From positions 111,017 through 175,016 of the forward strand of contig NZ_JALJXJ010000018.1 in the NCBI RefSeq assembly GCF_024170005.1: a stretch of DNA of 64,000 nucleotides, in the 5' to 3' direction. Position numbers and translations under genes: made by a program. The stretch comes from Azospirillum lipoferum. Lineage in GTDB: Bacteria; Pseudomonadota; Alphaproteobacteria; Azospirillales; Azospirillaceae. Position 1 is the stretch's first letter; each line of letters opens with the position of its first letter. Shown here piece after piece: positions 14,801 through 22,340 of the stretch. Below the pieces are notes generated by a model. The model saw only the letters and a program-made list of their open reading frames with translations. It made no database searches and was not told the DNA's origin.

Positions 14801-17800
14801 CTTGTGGAGGGCGCCACCCAGGTTGCTGAGGACGTCCGCCGCCGCCGGTGTGAGGCTGACCGCGATCCGACGCGCCTTCACCGCATCCCCGGCGCTGGTC
14901 GCCAGTTCAGCAAAGTGGCTGTGAGCGGGGGCCAGATCGGGACGCAGGCGCAGCGCATGCGTCACGGTGGATCGGGCTGCCTCCACCTGGCCGATGCGGC
15001 GCAGCAGCGCCGTCCGGTTGACCCAATGGCCGACAGTCTCGGGCTGCAAGGCGACACAGGCGCGCGATGAACGCTCGGCGGCATCGAACTGGCCGAGTCC
15101 CTGCTGAACCTCGCACAGGGCGGCATGGGCGGAGGCATTTTGCGGGTCGGCGGCGGTGGCGCGGACCAGCAGGTCCCGCGCCTCATCCAGCGAGCCGCGC
15201 CGCTTCGCCAGCACACCGCCCAGATGCAGGGCGACCGGATGACCGGGCAGCCGACCGAGCAGCTGCCGCACCAGCGCCTCCGCCGCCGCCGCCTCGCCGG
15301 CACGGTAGAGGGTGACGGCCTCAGCCATCTGCCGGTCGGCATCGCTGTCCGGTTTCGCGATCCCGATCGGGTCGGGCTGCCGCACCGCGGGCCTGCGGGA
15401 AGCCGTGCGCCGCAGCTCCCCCGCCATCCGGGCAAGCGTCACCTCCAACCCTTCGCCGGGATTGGGCTGGAACAGGCGCATCGTCGGGAACCAGGGGCGA
15501 GTGCCTGTGCCCAGCTGCGTCCAGTCGCGGGTGCCGAAGCGCCAGACCGGCACGCCCAGCGCCCCCGCCAGCTCCCCCGCCGACATCGCCGGCGAGATCA
15601 CCAGATCCAGGTTGGCGGCCAGGGCCGCCGCCCCATCGAAATCATCCTTCAGGTTCAGGTCGGCCCAGCGGTGGATCGTCACGCCGAAGCGCTCCTCCGC
15701 CGCCCGCAGTTCGGCCTCGCAGTCGCCATATTGCAAATTGACGAAGACCACGCCGGGGACGGCGAACAGCGGCCCCCAATGCTCCAGCATCACATAGGCG
15801 GCCTTGCGCTCGGTCGTCATCATCTGGCTGCGCCAGCCGATGCCGACCCGCAGGCCCGGCCCCAGCGCCGCCAGACGTTCCCGCCAGCGCTCCACCAGCG
15901 CAGGGTCCGGTACCAGCCAGGGGCCTTGGCCTTCGAAACCGGACAGGCTCCCGCGCAGGTATCCCGGTAGATCGCCCGCCGGCACATGCGCATCGACATC
16001 GGGCGGCTGGATGGTTTCGCGGCCGTCGGCGTCGACCGACTCCACCCTGACCATCGCCTGGGGAAAGGATCGCCGGAACAGCGGCACCATCCGCCGATCG
16101 CATTCGATCACCACATGCCCGGCGCGTGCAATCAGCGACGGGTAGCAGGAAGCGAACATGATCTCGTCGCCCACTCCCTGTTCCCGCCATACCAGCAGGC
16201 GTCGCCCGGTGGCGTCTTCCCCCTGCCATAAGGGAGCGGCGATCCGGCGGTTCACATAGCCCTTCGCCCAGAATCGCCGGCGGTAGCCATCCCAGCCGCC
16301 GGACAGATCGCCACGGCAAAGCCGCAGCATGCCGCGGTTGAGATGCGCGGTGTTGAGCGACGGATTGACCGACAGCGCAAGGTCCATCCAGGGTTCCGCG
16401 GCAGCCTCGTCCTGGCGGCACTGCCACAGCATCATCCCGAGGTTGCCCGCGGCTTCCGCATTGCGGTCGTCGATTTCCAGGGCGCGCCGATGGGCCGCTT
16501 CCGCCTCGTCGATGCGGCCGAGCGTCTGCAGGACGAGACCGTAGCCGGTCAGCGCGGCCGGGCTGCCGACGTCGATCGCCAGGGCGCGCCGGTACATCCG
16601 CACGGCCCCGGCAAGGTCGTCACGGTCGAACAGAAGGCCGCCGAGGTTGGCGTGGACCTCCACGCTCTGCGGATCGGCCGCGGCAGCGCGGCGATAGAGC
16701 CTCTCGGCTTGATGGAGTTCGCGCCTCGCAATATGGACGCCGGCAAGATTGACCAGCACCTTGCCATAAGCGGGACGAAGCCGCAGGGCACGCCGATACC
16801 AGCACGCCGCCCGCTCGAAATCGCTATCCAGGTCGTAGCGGTTCTCCAGCGAGGTGCCGTGGTTGTTCACCACCATGGCGTCGCCGGGGCTGAGCGCCAC
16901 CGCACGGCGAAGCACCCGTGCCGCCTCGCCCATCTCGCCCAGTTCCAGCAGGGCGACACCCAGATTGTTGCAGGCCCCCTGCATCGCCGGCTCGCGGTCC
17001 AGCGCCAGACGGAATTGCGCGACCGCCTCCCTCAGGCTTCTCACGCCCTGCAGGGCGGTGCCGTAGGTGAAGTGGAGCTGCGCATTGCCGGGATGCGCCG
17101 CGACCGCCGGAGCCAGGACGCCGCAGGCCGCCTGATGGGCGCCACGGCCGTTCAGCAGCACGCCCAGTTCCAGCGACAGCTCCTCGTCCCCCGGTGCGTC
17201 CTCCAATGCGCGGCGCAGGCAGGCTTCGGCGTCGGGATGACCCAGCCCGCGCAGGCAGATCGCCAAGTGCCGCCAGGCGGCGGAATGGGAGGGGTCGGCC
17301 TGCACCACCGCGTAGAAGGCGTTTGCCGCCGGCGGGATCTGCCCCAGCTCCCTTTGCAGGATGCCGTAATTGAAGCGGGCCGTCAGGTTGTCCGGCCCCA
17401 CGGTCAGCGCACGGGCGTAGGCCTCGGCCGCCTCCGCCCGCCGGCCGAGTCGCTGAAGCACGGCGGCGCGATTGTTGTGCGCCTCGACATAATGGTCGTC
17501 CTGCCGGATCGCAACCGAACAGGCGGCCAGCGCCTCCTCCAGCATGCCGAGATCGGCCAGGACATTGCCAAGGCTGTTGTAGGCCGTGGCGAAGTCGGGT
17601 TGCACTGCCAGTGCGGCCCCCAGATTGGCGAGAGCCTCCGCGGTGCGGCCGGTCTGGTGGGCGATGATCGCCGACAGGTGCAGCGCATCGGCATGCGCCG
17701 GATCGTCGGCCAGGATCCGGCGGTAAAGCGCCATCGCCTCGGCAAGGCGGCCGGCGCGGTGCAGCGGCAGTGCAGTGTCGAGCAGATCGGCAGCGGTCAC
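11801..17800 (-). CDS. Giant three-module TPR / GT-B-like glycosyltransferase (FlmG-like)
   Basis: This 1999-residue protein has three TPR + transferase modules: TPRs 1-490, GT1 500-795, TPRs 800-1095, GT2 1105-1395, TPRs 1400-1685, GT3 1690-1999. Each GT has a GW(D/A)...RRF-type entry, then RRLLVWREQGVGDE (IGDE in GT3), CDPRLVPLF or a variant, NLQYGDC and a GELAGALGVPVWR block ending in RPWFP.MRLF. GT1 and GT2 share an almost identical core with module 1 of the gene at 7067; GT3 is more diverged (WRSGQLDPDRMPDY). There is no signal peptide, so it is cytoplasmic. Its ATG overlaps the flbT stop by four bases, tying it to flagellin control. Flagellin glycosylation is inferred from FlmG-like layout and context; three active sites could add successive sugars. 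Confidence 0.82.
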   Translation of the reverse strand: MTAADLLDTALPLHRAGRLAEAMALYRRILADDPAHADALHLSAIIAHQTGRTAEALANLGAALAVQPDFATAYNSLGNVLADLGMLEEALAACSVAIRQDDHYVEAHNNRAAVLQRLGRRAEAAEAYARALTVGPDNLTARFNYGILQRELGQIPPAANAFYAVVQADPSHSAAWRHLAICLRGLGHPDAEACLRRALEDAPGDEELSLELGVLLNGRGAHQAACGVLAPAVAAHPGNAQLHFTYGTALQGVRSLREAVAQFRLALDREPAMQGACNNLGVALLELGEMGEAARVLRRAVALSPGDAMVVNNHGTSLENRYDLDSDFERAACWYRRALRLRPAYGKVLVNLAGVHIARRELHQAERLYRRAAAADPQSVEVHANLGGLLFDRDDLAGAVRMYRRALAIDVGSPAALTGYGLVLQTLGRIDEAEAAHRRALEIDDRNAEAAGNLGMMLWQCRQDEAAAEPWMDLALSVNPSLNTAHLNRGMLRLCRGDLSGGWDGYRRRFWAKGYVNRRIAAPLWQGEDATGRRLLVWREQGVGDEIMFASCYPSLIARAGHVVIECDRRMVPLFRRSFPQAMVRVESVDADGRETIQPPDVDAHVPAGDLPGYLRGSLSGFEGQGPWLVPDPALVERWRERLAALGPGLRVGIGWRSQMMTTERKAAYVMLEHWGPLFAVPGVVFVNLQYGDCEAELRAAEERFGVTIHRWADLNLKDDFDGAAALAANLDLVISPAMSAGELAGALGVPVWRFGTRDWTQLGTGTRPWFPTMRLFQPNPGEGLEVTLARMAGELRRTASRRPAVRQPDPIGIAKPDSDADRQMAEAVTLYRAGEAAAAEALVRQLLGRLPGHPVALHLGGVLAKRRGSLDEARDLLVRATAADPQNASAHAALCEVQQGLGQFDAAERSSRACVALQPETVGHWVNRTALLRRIGQVEAARSTVTHALRLRPDLAPAHSHFAELATSAGDAVKARRIAVSLTPAAADVLSNLGGALHKLLRFDEAARLLERATRCDPGHAVAWTNRGNALEALGRVAEAEACHRTAIDLAPSLADAHGNLAYLLKRHGRQEEALAAFDAALESDPKHAQARYNRSLLLLEAGELRAGWADHEWRFATPQFQDQRRRLAMRAWRGENIAGRRLLVWREQGVGDEILFASCYEEAMRRAGRLVIECDPRLVPLFARSFPDADVRPESADPRDADLQIAAGSLPRLLRADLKRFSARPSWLVPAPALVERWAERLAALGPGLRVGIGWRSQLMTADRKAAYVMLEHWGPLFAVPGVVFVNLQYGDCEAELRAAEERFGVTIHRWADLNLKDDFDGAAALAANLDLVISPAMSAGELAGALGVPVWRFGARDWTQLGTGIRPWFPTMRLFQPNPGEGLESATARMATTLRAIASPRIRSAMPAGPGNGQSGNGDGDPADPDPDPDGLLERAVAAHRTGALDVAAPLYERVLASRPRDPVALHLSGLLAHQSGESEQGEPRIAAAIAEAPDYATAHISLGNVRLALGRAGPATASFRAALAIQPGSAAALTNLGNALDALGRSEAAARLHRLAVRSDPDVAEAHDNLGVALARLGRWSEAEQAHVQALRRSPGLEAGWLNRSVALRRLGRLDRAERAGRCALVLAPALADAMANRGRLLRELGDDAAAGPWCARALAVEPGHAAAAFNGGILALVAGRLAQGWDGYDRRFDTGDMTAAFRRPGVPLWEGGDLSGRRLLVWREQGIGDELMFAQCLPDLIARAGRVGGHILVECDPRFVPLFARSFPQATVRPVPVKPDEPVADIDAHVPIGSLSRHLGGSLSAFATVEPALHAEPAAVEVWRRRLAGLGEGLRVGIAWRSGQLDPDRMPDYTRIEDWRLVLTLPGLIPVNLQYGDCGAELAAAREAFGRAPHAYADLDLRNDLDGTAALMSALDLVIAPATSTGELAGALGVPVWRLGRTGDWTALGTAVRPWFPSMRLFWTGPGQRVADLLPTVTAELERFRQMVSKMAGH
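13660..14098 (-). repeat. Near-identical 439-bp glycosyltransferase core, copy B
   Basis: This copy codes for about residues 1235-1380 (GT2) of the 1999-residue protein. It aligns without gaps to copies A and C. Positions 13788-13996 (209 bp) appear identical to the matching part of copy C, including all silent sites. Confidence 0.85.
15463..15901 (-). repeat. Near-identical 439-bp glycosyltransferase core, copy C
   Basis: This copy codes for about residues 634-779 (GT1) of the 1999-residue protein and lies 1803 bp from copy B in the same orientation. It differs from A and B mainly near its edges, for example MMTTERKA where A and B have LMTADRKA. Confidence 0.85.
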
Positions 17801-18243
17801 GGCGTCCGGTCGGTCGTCGGGGCCCCGTCGTCGTCGCCACCGGGGCTTTCAAGCGCGCCCCCCTCCACCGATCCGCCATCCGTCGTCTTGAACAGCTTGC
17901 GGCAGAGCTTCAGCGCCCGATAGTAGTTGCGGCTTTCAACCAGACGCGCAATCTCGTCCAGCATCTTGGCCGCGTCCGGCCGTGCCTCGCGCGTTTCGTC
18001 AAGGATCGAAGCAAAGCGCTGAAGGTTCAGTGTCGAATCTTCGGGGAAGATGTAGACGAGCTGAATGACGAAATAGAGCTTCTTCTCGATGCAATCGATC
18101 TGCTCTTCCTTCAGAACCTCGCGCCCGCGCAGGAAATTGGCGGTGTTGTAGAGGAAGAACGAGCCCGGACGGTCGCCGGCACCGATGACGGCACCGTTGA
18201 TGATGACCTTCTCGTTGGGACGCAGCACGAACTTGAGAGGCAT
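17797..18243 (-). CDS. flbT: Flagellin synthesis repressor protein FlbT
   Basis: This 148-residue protein starts MPLKFVLRPNEKVIINGAVI and continues with FFLYNTANFLRGREVL and IDCIEKKLYFVIQLVYIFPED, the standard FlbT core. In Caulobacter FlbT binds the flagellin mRNA 5' region and limits translation until the hook is complete; FlaF opposes it. Here it lies just downstream of a flagellin gene, separated by a terminator, and no flaF is seen. Its stop overlaps the ATG of the giant glycosyltransferase gene (ATGA), implying co-expression of regulator and glycosylating enzyme. The last 20 residues are acidic and glycine-rich, beyond the usual FlbT end. Confidence 0.95.
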   Translation of the reverse strand: MPLKFVLRPNEKVIINGAVIGAGDRPGSFFLYNTANFLRGREVLKEEQIDCIEKKLYFVIQLVYIFPEDSTLNLQRFASILDETREARPDAAKMLDEIARLVESRNYYRALKLCRKLFKTTDGGSVEGGALESPGGDDDGAPTTDRTP

Positions 18244-18304
18244 GAGTGAGGAACCCGGGGCTTGCGGGCCGTCTCCGTCCAGCCTTTGCCGGCCCGGTCC
18301 GACC

Positions 18305-18341
18305 CAAAAAAGAAACGGGCGGCGGCCTGATGCCGCCGCCC
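18305..18341 (-). terminator. Intrinsic terminator of the flagellin gene
   Basis: Read on the minus strand, a 10-bp GC stem (18332-18341 with 18317-18326, 5-base loop) is followed by a T-rich run ending near 18305. It lies about 45 bases after the flagellin stop and before flbT. Confidence 0.85.
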
Positions 18342-18385
18342 GCCGGGCGTGATCCTACCCGAACTTGCCGTCCGAACTCTACGCC

Positions 18386-20251
18386 TTAGAACAGGCGCAG
18401 GATCGACTGCTGCGACTGGTTGGCCAGCGAGAGGGCGATGGTGCCCAGCTGCTGCCGGGTCTGCAGCATCAGCAGGCTTGCACCTTCCTCGTTCTGGTCG
18501 GCCAGCGTCAGCTTGCTGGCGCCTTCCGTCAGCACGTCGCTGAACTCCTTGGTGAAGTTCTCGCGGGTCGTGATGATGTTCAGGTTGGTCGACAGCGACT
18601 GCGAGGCGGAACGGATTGTCGCCTTGGCGTTGTCGAGGCCGGCCACCGCCTTGTCGATGTCGGCGCGGTCCGTCCAGCCGTTCTGCGCTTCGTCGAGCTT
18701 CAGACCCTGACCGCTGGTGGTCAGGTTCACCGCACCCACCGTGATCGAGTTCGTATTCGTCTCGTTCAGCTGGACCGTGATGTCGTTCTTCGAGTTGGCG
18801 TCGGAGATCTGCTTGGTGACGATGTTCGCCGAGCAGTTGGCCGAAGCGGCCTTCTTGATCGTCTTCGCATCGACGTCCATATGGACCGTGCCGCTGTCGA
18901 AGGCGAAGGCCTGGTCGCCGTCGGACAGCTTGCCATCGCCCTGGTCGTTCATAGCGTCGCGGGTGACCTGGGCACCGTTGGAGTTGGTGACCTGGATTTG
19001 CAGATCGACCTTCTTCTCGATGGTCGAGATGCCGTTGCCCTGGTTGTTCGCCGCTTCCAGCAGGCGGCGGTCGACCGTGAAGGACACGATGGTGCCCGAC
19101 GCGAAGCTTTCCGAGATCTTCTTGGTCAGCGCGTTGGTGGCGCTGGAGGTCAGCGTGAAATCGGTCACCGCGCCGGCGGTGCTGTTGCCGGTGAGCGTGA
19201 TCGTGCCGCTGGTGGCATTGACCGAGACCGACGCGACATCCTTGCCGACCAGGCGGCCGCTGCCGGTGAGGGCCGTGCTGATCGAGTTGCGCAGATTGGT
19301 GGCGACGTTGACCGCGGAGTTCTGGCCGACGGCCACGTCACCCTTGGTCGCCGTGTAGCTGAAGGACTGGCCTTCCACCGTGATGGTGAAGATATCGCCT
19401 TCTTCGATCGTGCCACCGACATTCACCGTCGACACCTGGGCCGAGCCGGTCGTGGCCGCCGTCTTCAGGGCGGTCGAGGTGGTCTGGGTGTTGTCGAAGT
19501 AGGAGATCGTGCGGCTCTCGGTGCCGTCCGACACGATGAAGTCGCGGCTGCGGCCGTTGGCGCCGCGCACCTCGATCTGGACGTTGGAGAAGCTGCCCGT
19601 GGTGCCGGACATCGTGCCCGACAGCTTCAGGCCGGTCAGGCCGTGCGCGTTCTCGGCGCTGGAGATGTCGGCGGTCTTGCCTTCGATCGAGCCGTCGCCC
19701 TTGATGCGGATCGAGTAGGTGTCGGCCGACTGCACGTTGGTGACGCGGGCGTTGTCGACGCCGGTGATGGTGTTGACGGCGGCACGGGACGCGCTGGTGC
19801 TGTCCATGCTCATGCCGTTGCCGGCGATCAGATTCTTACCGCCGTAACCGCTGTCGGCGGCGAGCTTGTCGATCTGGCCGCGCAACGTGTTGAACTGGGC
19901 GGCCAGCGACTTGCGGGTGGCGATGGAAGCGGCGTCGTTGCCCAGCGATGCATAGGCGGCGGTGGTCAGGCCCTTGGCCTGGTCGACCATGGAGTCGATC
20001 GAAGTCAGGCCCTTGTCGGCGGCCTGGATGGTGCTGATCGACTGGCCCATCGCGTCCTTCAGCGAGGTCAGATCGCCGGCGCGCTGGTTCAGACCCTTGG
20101 CCGAGAAGAAGGCGGTCGGGCCATCGAGGGCGGTGTTGACCTTGTTGCCCGTCGACAGGATGTTCTGCTTCTTGTTGATCTGTTCCTGCGTGCTTTGCAG
20201 CTGCAGCAGGTTGGTCCGCATTGAAGAGGACAGGGTAACGTTGCCAGCCAT
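18386..20251 (-). CDS. Flagellin (large, 621 residues)
   Basis: This protein is the subunit of the flagellar filament. The N-terminal D0/D1 helices are present (MRTNLLQLQSTQEQINKKQN, then LSTGNKVNTALDGP and IQAADKGLTSIDSMVDQAKG), as is the C-terminal D0 (LLMLQTRQQLGTIALSLANQ then ending ILRLF). Between about residues 180 and 490 lies a Thr/Ser-rich variable region of beta character, the usual site of O-glycosylation. At 621 residues it is longer than ordinary alphaproteobacterial flagellins (about 280-420). The start is ATG 20251, eight bases after AAAGGAG; the GTG three codons earlier touches that site. It has a sigma-54 promoter upstream and a terminator downstream, so it is probably a single-gene unit. 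Confidence 0.96.
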   Translation of the reverse strand: MAGNVTLSSSMRTNLLQLQSTQEQINKKQNILSTGNKVNTALDGPTAFFSAKGLNQRAGDLTSLKDAMGQSISTIQAADKGLTSIDSMVDQAKGLTTAAYASLGNDAASIATRKSLAAQFNTLRGQIDKLAADSGYGGKNLIAGNGMSMDSTSASRAAVNTITGVDNARVTNVQSADTYSIRIKGDGSIEGKTADISSAENAHGLTGLKLSGTMSGTTGSFSNVQIEVRGANGRSRDFIVSDGTESRTISYFDNTQTTSTALKTAATTGSAQVSTVNVGGTIEEGDIFTITVEGQSFSYTATKGDVAVGQNSAVNVATNLRNSISTALTGSGRLVGKDVASVSVNATSGTITLTGNSTAGAVTDFTLTSSATNALTKKISESFASGTIVSFTVDRRLLEAANNQGNGISTIEKKVDLQIQVTNSNGAQVTRDAMNDQGDGKLSDGDQAFAFDSGTVHMDVDAKTIKKAASANCSANIVTKQISDANSKNDITVQLNETNTNSITVGAVNLTTSGQGLKLDEAQNGWTDRADIDKAVAGLDNAKATIRSASQSLSTNLNIITTRENFTKEFSDVLTEGASKLTLADQNEEGASLLMLQTRQQLGTIALSLANQSQQSILRLF

Positions 20252-20344
20252 GGTAGCCACTCCTTTGGAGGATCAATGTCCGGACGCGCACCGCTTTCGG
20301 AACGCTTGGCCCGGAAGGGGACTAATTCCCCCACCAAAGGGGTA

Positions 20345-20360
20345 GGCAAGAAGCGGGCCA
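20345..20360 (-). promoter_or_regulatory. Sigma-54 (-24/-12) promoter of the flagellin gene
   Basis: On the minus strand the sequence TGGCCCGCTTCTTGCC matches the sigma-54 consensus TGGCACGNNNNTTGCW, with the invariant GG and GC 10 bases apart. Transcription would start about 12 bases downstream, giving an untranslated leader of about 80 bases before ATG 20251, enough for FlbT-type control. Flagellin genes are commonly late sigma-54 or sigma-28 genes. Confidence 0.82.
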
Positions 20361-20412
20361 GTTCAAATTTGCCGGGTTTCCTTGGTAATCCGTGCCGGCA
20401 GGCAGGAACGGA

Positions 20413-20510
20413 CCCGGCAAACTTTGCCTAGCTGCCGGCAAATTCTGCCGGTCAGGCGGCAGGGCTTGCCGGGGCGGCAGATTCTGCCGGGCACTTCCTG
20501 CCGGGCAGGA
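20413..20510. promoter_or_regulatory. Cluster of palindromic motifs, candidate enhancer sites upstream of the sigma-54 promoter
   Basis: Four related palindromes sit in about 100 bp. They are GGCAAACTTTGCC (20416-20428), GCCGGCAAATTCTGCCGG (20434-20451), GCGGCAGATTCTGCCGGG (20474-20491) and TCCTGCCGGGCAGGA (20496-20510). A half-like copy (CAAATTTGCCGGG) is nearer the promoter at about 20363-20375. They lie roughly 55-150 bases upstream of the -24 element, the normal place for binding sites of a sigma-54 activator of the FlbD/FleQ class. The last part overlaps the 3' end of the KAS III gene. Confidence 0.6.
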
Positions 20511-21510
20511 CAACCGTATCGCACACCGCCAGCGGCCCGACGACCAGCGCCGCACTGCCCCAGGACCAGCCGACGCCGAAGCCGGACAGCAGGAGCCGGC
20601 GGGGTCCGGCGGCCAGCCCGTCGGCCAGTGCCGCTGCAATGGCCAGGGGGATCGAAGCGGAACTGGTGTTGCCGAATTCGCGCAGGGCGATGACGGTGCG
20701 GTCGGCTGCCACCCCCAGCTTCTGGCCCAGATGGCGGATCATCTGGGCGTTGGCCTGATGCAGGACGAGATGGTCGACCATGTCCGTGGTCCAGCCGGCA
20801 CCGTCCAGCGCGGCGCGCACGCTGCCCGGCACTTCGCGCAGAGTGAAGGCGAAGACCTGGGTTCCGTCCATGAACAGGCGTGCCGGCCGGTCGGGATGGC
20901 GCATCGCCCCGCCATCCGCCGCCAGATAAGGCGCGCCGGCGCCATCGCTTCCCAGATCGAACACCATCGGAGCTGCCGTATCGTCCAGTTCGAGTGCGAC
21001 CGCGGCGGCCCCGTCGCCGAACAGCGGAGCGACCGCCCGGTCTTCGGGGTCGATCAGCCGCGAGGTGGTGTCCCCCACCAGCAGCAGCGCCCGCCGCCCG
21101 GCCGCCTTCAAAAGCCCGCCGGCGGTCCACAGCCCATAGATGAAACCGGAGCAGCCATGGGTGATGTCGAGCACCGCCGCACCCTTGCGCAGCCCGAGCC
21201 GCCGGTGCAGCAGCGAGGCCGTGCCGGGAAGCGTGTGGTCATGGGTCTGGGTCACGAGGATCAGCAGGTCCACGCTGTCCGGTTCCCAGCCCAACCCGTC
21301 GAGCAGGCGGCGGGCGGCCGCCTCGGCAAGGTCGCTGGTGCATTGCCCGGGGGCGACGATCCGCCGCTCCTCGATCCCGGTGGCGGCGGCGATCTTGCGG
21401 GCCGCGCCCTCGCCGAAGCGGCGGGCGAGATCCTCGACCGTCTCACGCCCTTCCGGCACGCCGCCGACGACGCCGCGCACACACACCCCGTCGATCCGGC
21501 TGGCGACCAT
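20452..21510 (-). CDS. 3-oxoacyl-ACP synthase III (KAS III, FabH-like)
   Basis: This 352-residue protein belongs to the thiolase fold. The catalytic triad is present: Cys in THGCSGFIYG (about 116), His in LHQANAQMI (about 250) and Asn in GNTSSASIPLAI (about 280). KAS III condenses an acyl-CoA starter with malonyl-ACP to give 3-oxoacyl-ACP. It sits last in a minus-strand run after a FabG-like reductase, an AMP ligase, an ACP and a hydrolase, so a dedicated short acyl chain (for example 3-hydroxybutyryl) for sugar N-acylation is more likely than bulk fatty acid synthesis. This is inference. The C-terminal tail past GPLAVCD is about 25 residues longer than usual and overlaps palindromes upstream of flagellin. 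Confidence 0.9.
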   Translation of the reverse strand: MVASRIDGVCVRGVVGGVPEGRETVEDLARRFGEGAARKIAAATGIEERRIVAPGQCTSDLAEAAARRLLDGLGWEPDSVDLLILVTQTHDHTLPGTASLLHRRLGLRKGAAVLDITHGCSGFIYGLWTAGGLLKAAGRRALLLVGDTTSRLIDPEDRAVAPLFGDGAAAVALELDDTAAPMVFDLGSDGAGAPYLAADGGAMRHPDRPARLFMDGTQVFAFTLREVPGSVRAALDGAGWTTDMVDHLVLHQANAQMIRHLGQKLGVAADRTVIALREFGNTSSASIPLAIAAALADGLAAGPRRLLLSGFGVGWSWGSAALVVGPLAVCDTVVLPGRKCPAESAAPASPAA

Positions 21511-21548
21511 CTCCGCCTCCCTCTTCCCCTACAGCTTTCCGCGCCGCT

Positions 21549-22340
21549 TCAACAGGTGATGCCGCCGTCGACCGTAAGGGTCTGTCCCGTGACGAAGCCA
21601 CCGCCGTCGCTCAGCAGGAAACGGACCAGGGGCACCACATCCGCTGCGGTGCCCAGCCGACCCAGCGGCGTGCGGCGCACGATCTGGTCGCGCTGCCCGT
21701 CGGACAGGGTGCCCGACATTTCGGTGTCGAGATAGCCCGGCGCCACTGAATTGACGGTGATCGCCCGTCGCCCGACCTCGCGCGCCAGCGCCCGCGTCAA
21801 CCCGTCCAGCCCCGCCTTCGACGCCGAATAGGCGGCAAGCCCGACATAGCCGCGCTGTCCGATGATGGAGGAGATGTTGATGATGCGTCCGCCTTGTGAG
21901 CCCGCCCCTCGTGCGCCCGCCTTGTGCGCCACCAGCTTGGCACGCAGGAAGGCGCGGGCGGCCTGGAGAGCGCCGGTCAGATTGGTCTGGATCACCGCCT
22001 CGGCATCCACCTCCGGAAAGGTCGCCAGCACGCCCTCGCGGGCGATGCCGGCATTGTTGACCAGCCCCCACAATGGCGAAACGCCGCTCCAAGCGATGGC
22101 GGCGTCGAAGAAGGCGCGCACCTCCGTCCCGTCACCGATCCGGCAGGGGTGCCAGAACAGGTCGGGGCAAGCCAACCGTTCCAACGCGTCCGAGGATGTA
22201 CGGCTGCAGGTGGAGACCCGGTAGCCGTCGGCCAGCAGCGCCCCCACCAACGCAAGGCCGAGGCCGCGGCTGCCGCCGGTGACGATGACGTGGCGCTTGG
22301 TCGGGGAGGCATCCATGGCTGTCATTGGCATGGCCGTCAT
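21549..22340 (-). CDS. SDR-family 3-oxoacyl-ACP reductase (FabG-like)
   Basis: This 263-residue short-chain dehydrogenase has the NAD(P) motif TGGSRGLG near residue 20, NNAG (LVNNAGIAREG), a catalytic Ser (NISSIIGQRG) and YxxxK (YSASKAG). The C-terminal GRLGTAADV...PLVRFLLSD and GQTLTVDGG match FabG. FabG enzymes reduce 3-oxoacyl-ACP to 3-hydroxyacyl-ACP. Together with the KAS III gene 38 bases downstream it could produce a 3-hydroxyacyl group. The start at 22340 follows AAAGGGA and overlaps the stop of the AMP ligase (ATGA), so the two are coupled. Confidence 0.92.
   Translation of the reverse strand: MTAMPMTAMDASPTKRHVIVTGGSRGLGLALVGALLADGYRVSTCSRTSSDALERLACPDLFWHPCRIGDGTEVRAFFDAAIAWSGVSPLWGLVNNAGIAREGVLATFPEVDAEAVIQTNLTGALQAARAFLRAKLVAHKAGARGAGSQGGRIINISSIIGQRGYVGLAAYSASKAGLDGLTRALAREVGRRAITVNSVAPGYLDTEMSGTLSDGQRDQIVRRTPLGRLGTAADVVPLVRFLLSDGGGFVTGQTLTVDGGITC

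Noticed and set aside
18365..20224. 619-codon plus-strand frame opposite flagellin
   Set aside because: The composition is rich in Val, Gly, Asp and Arg without any motif, and the minus strand is an unmistakable flagellin.
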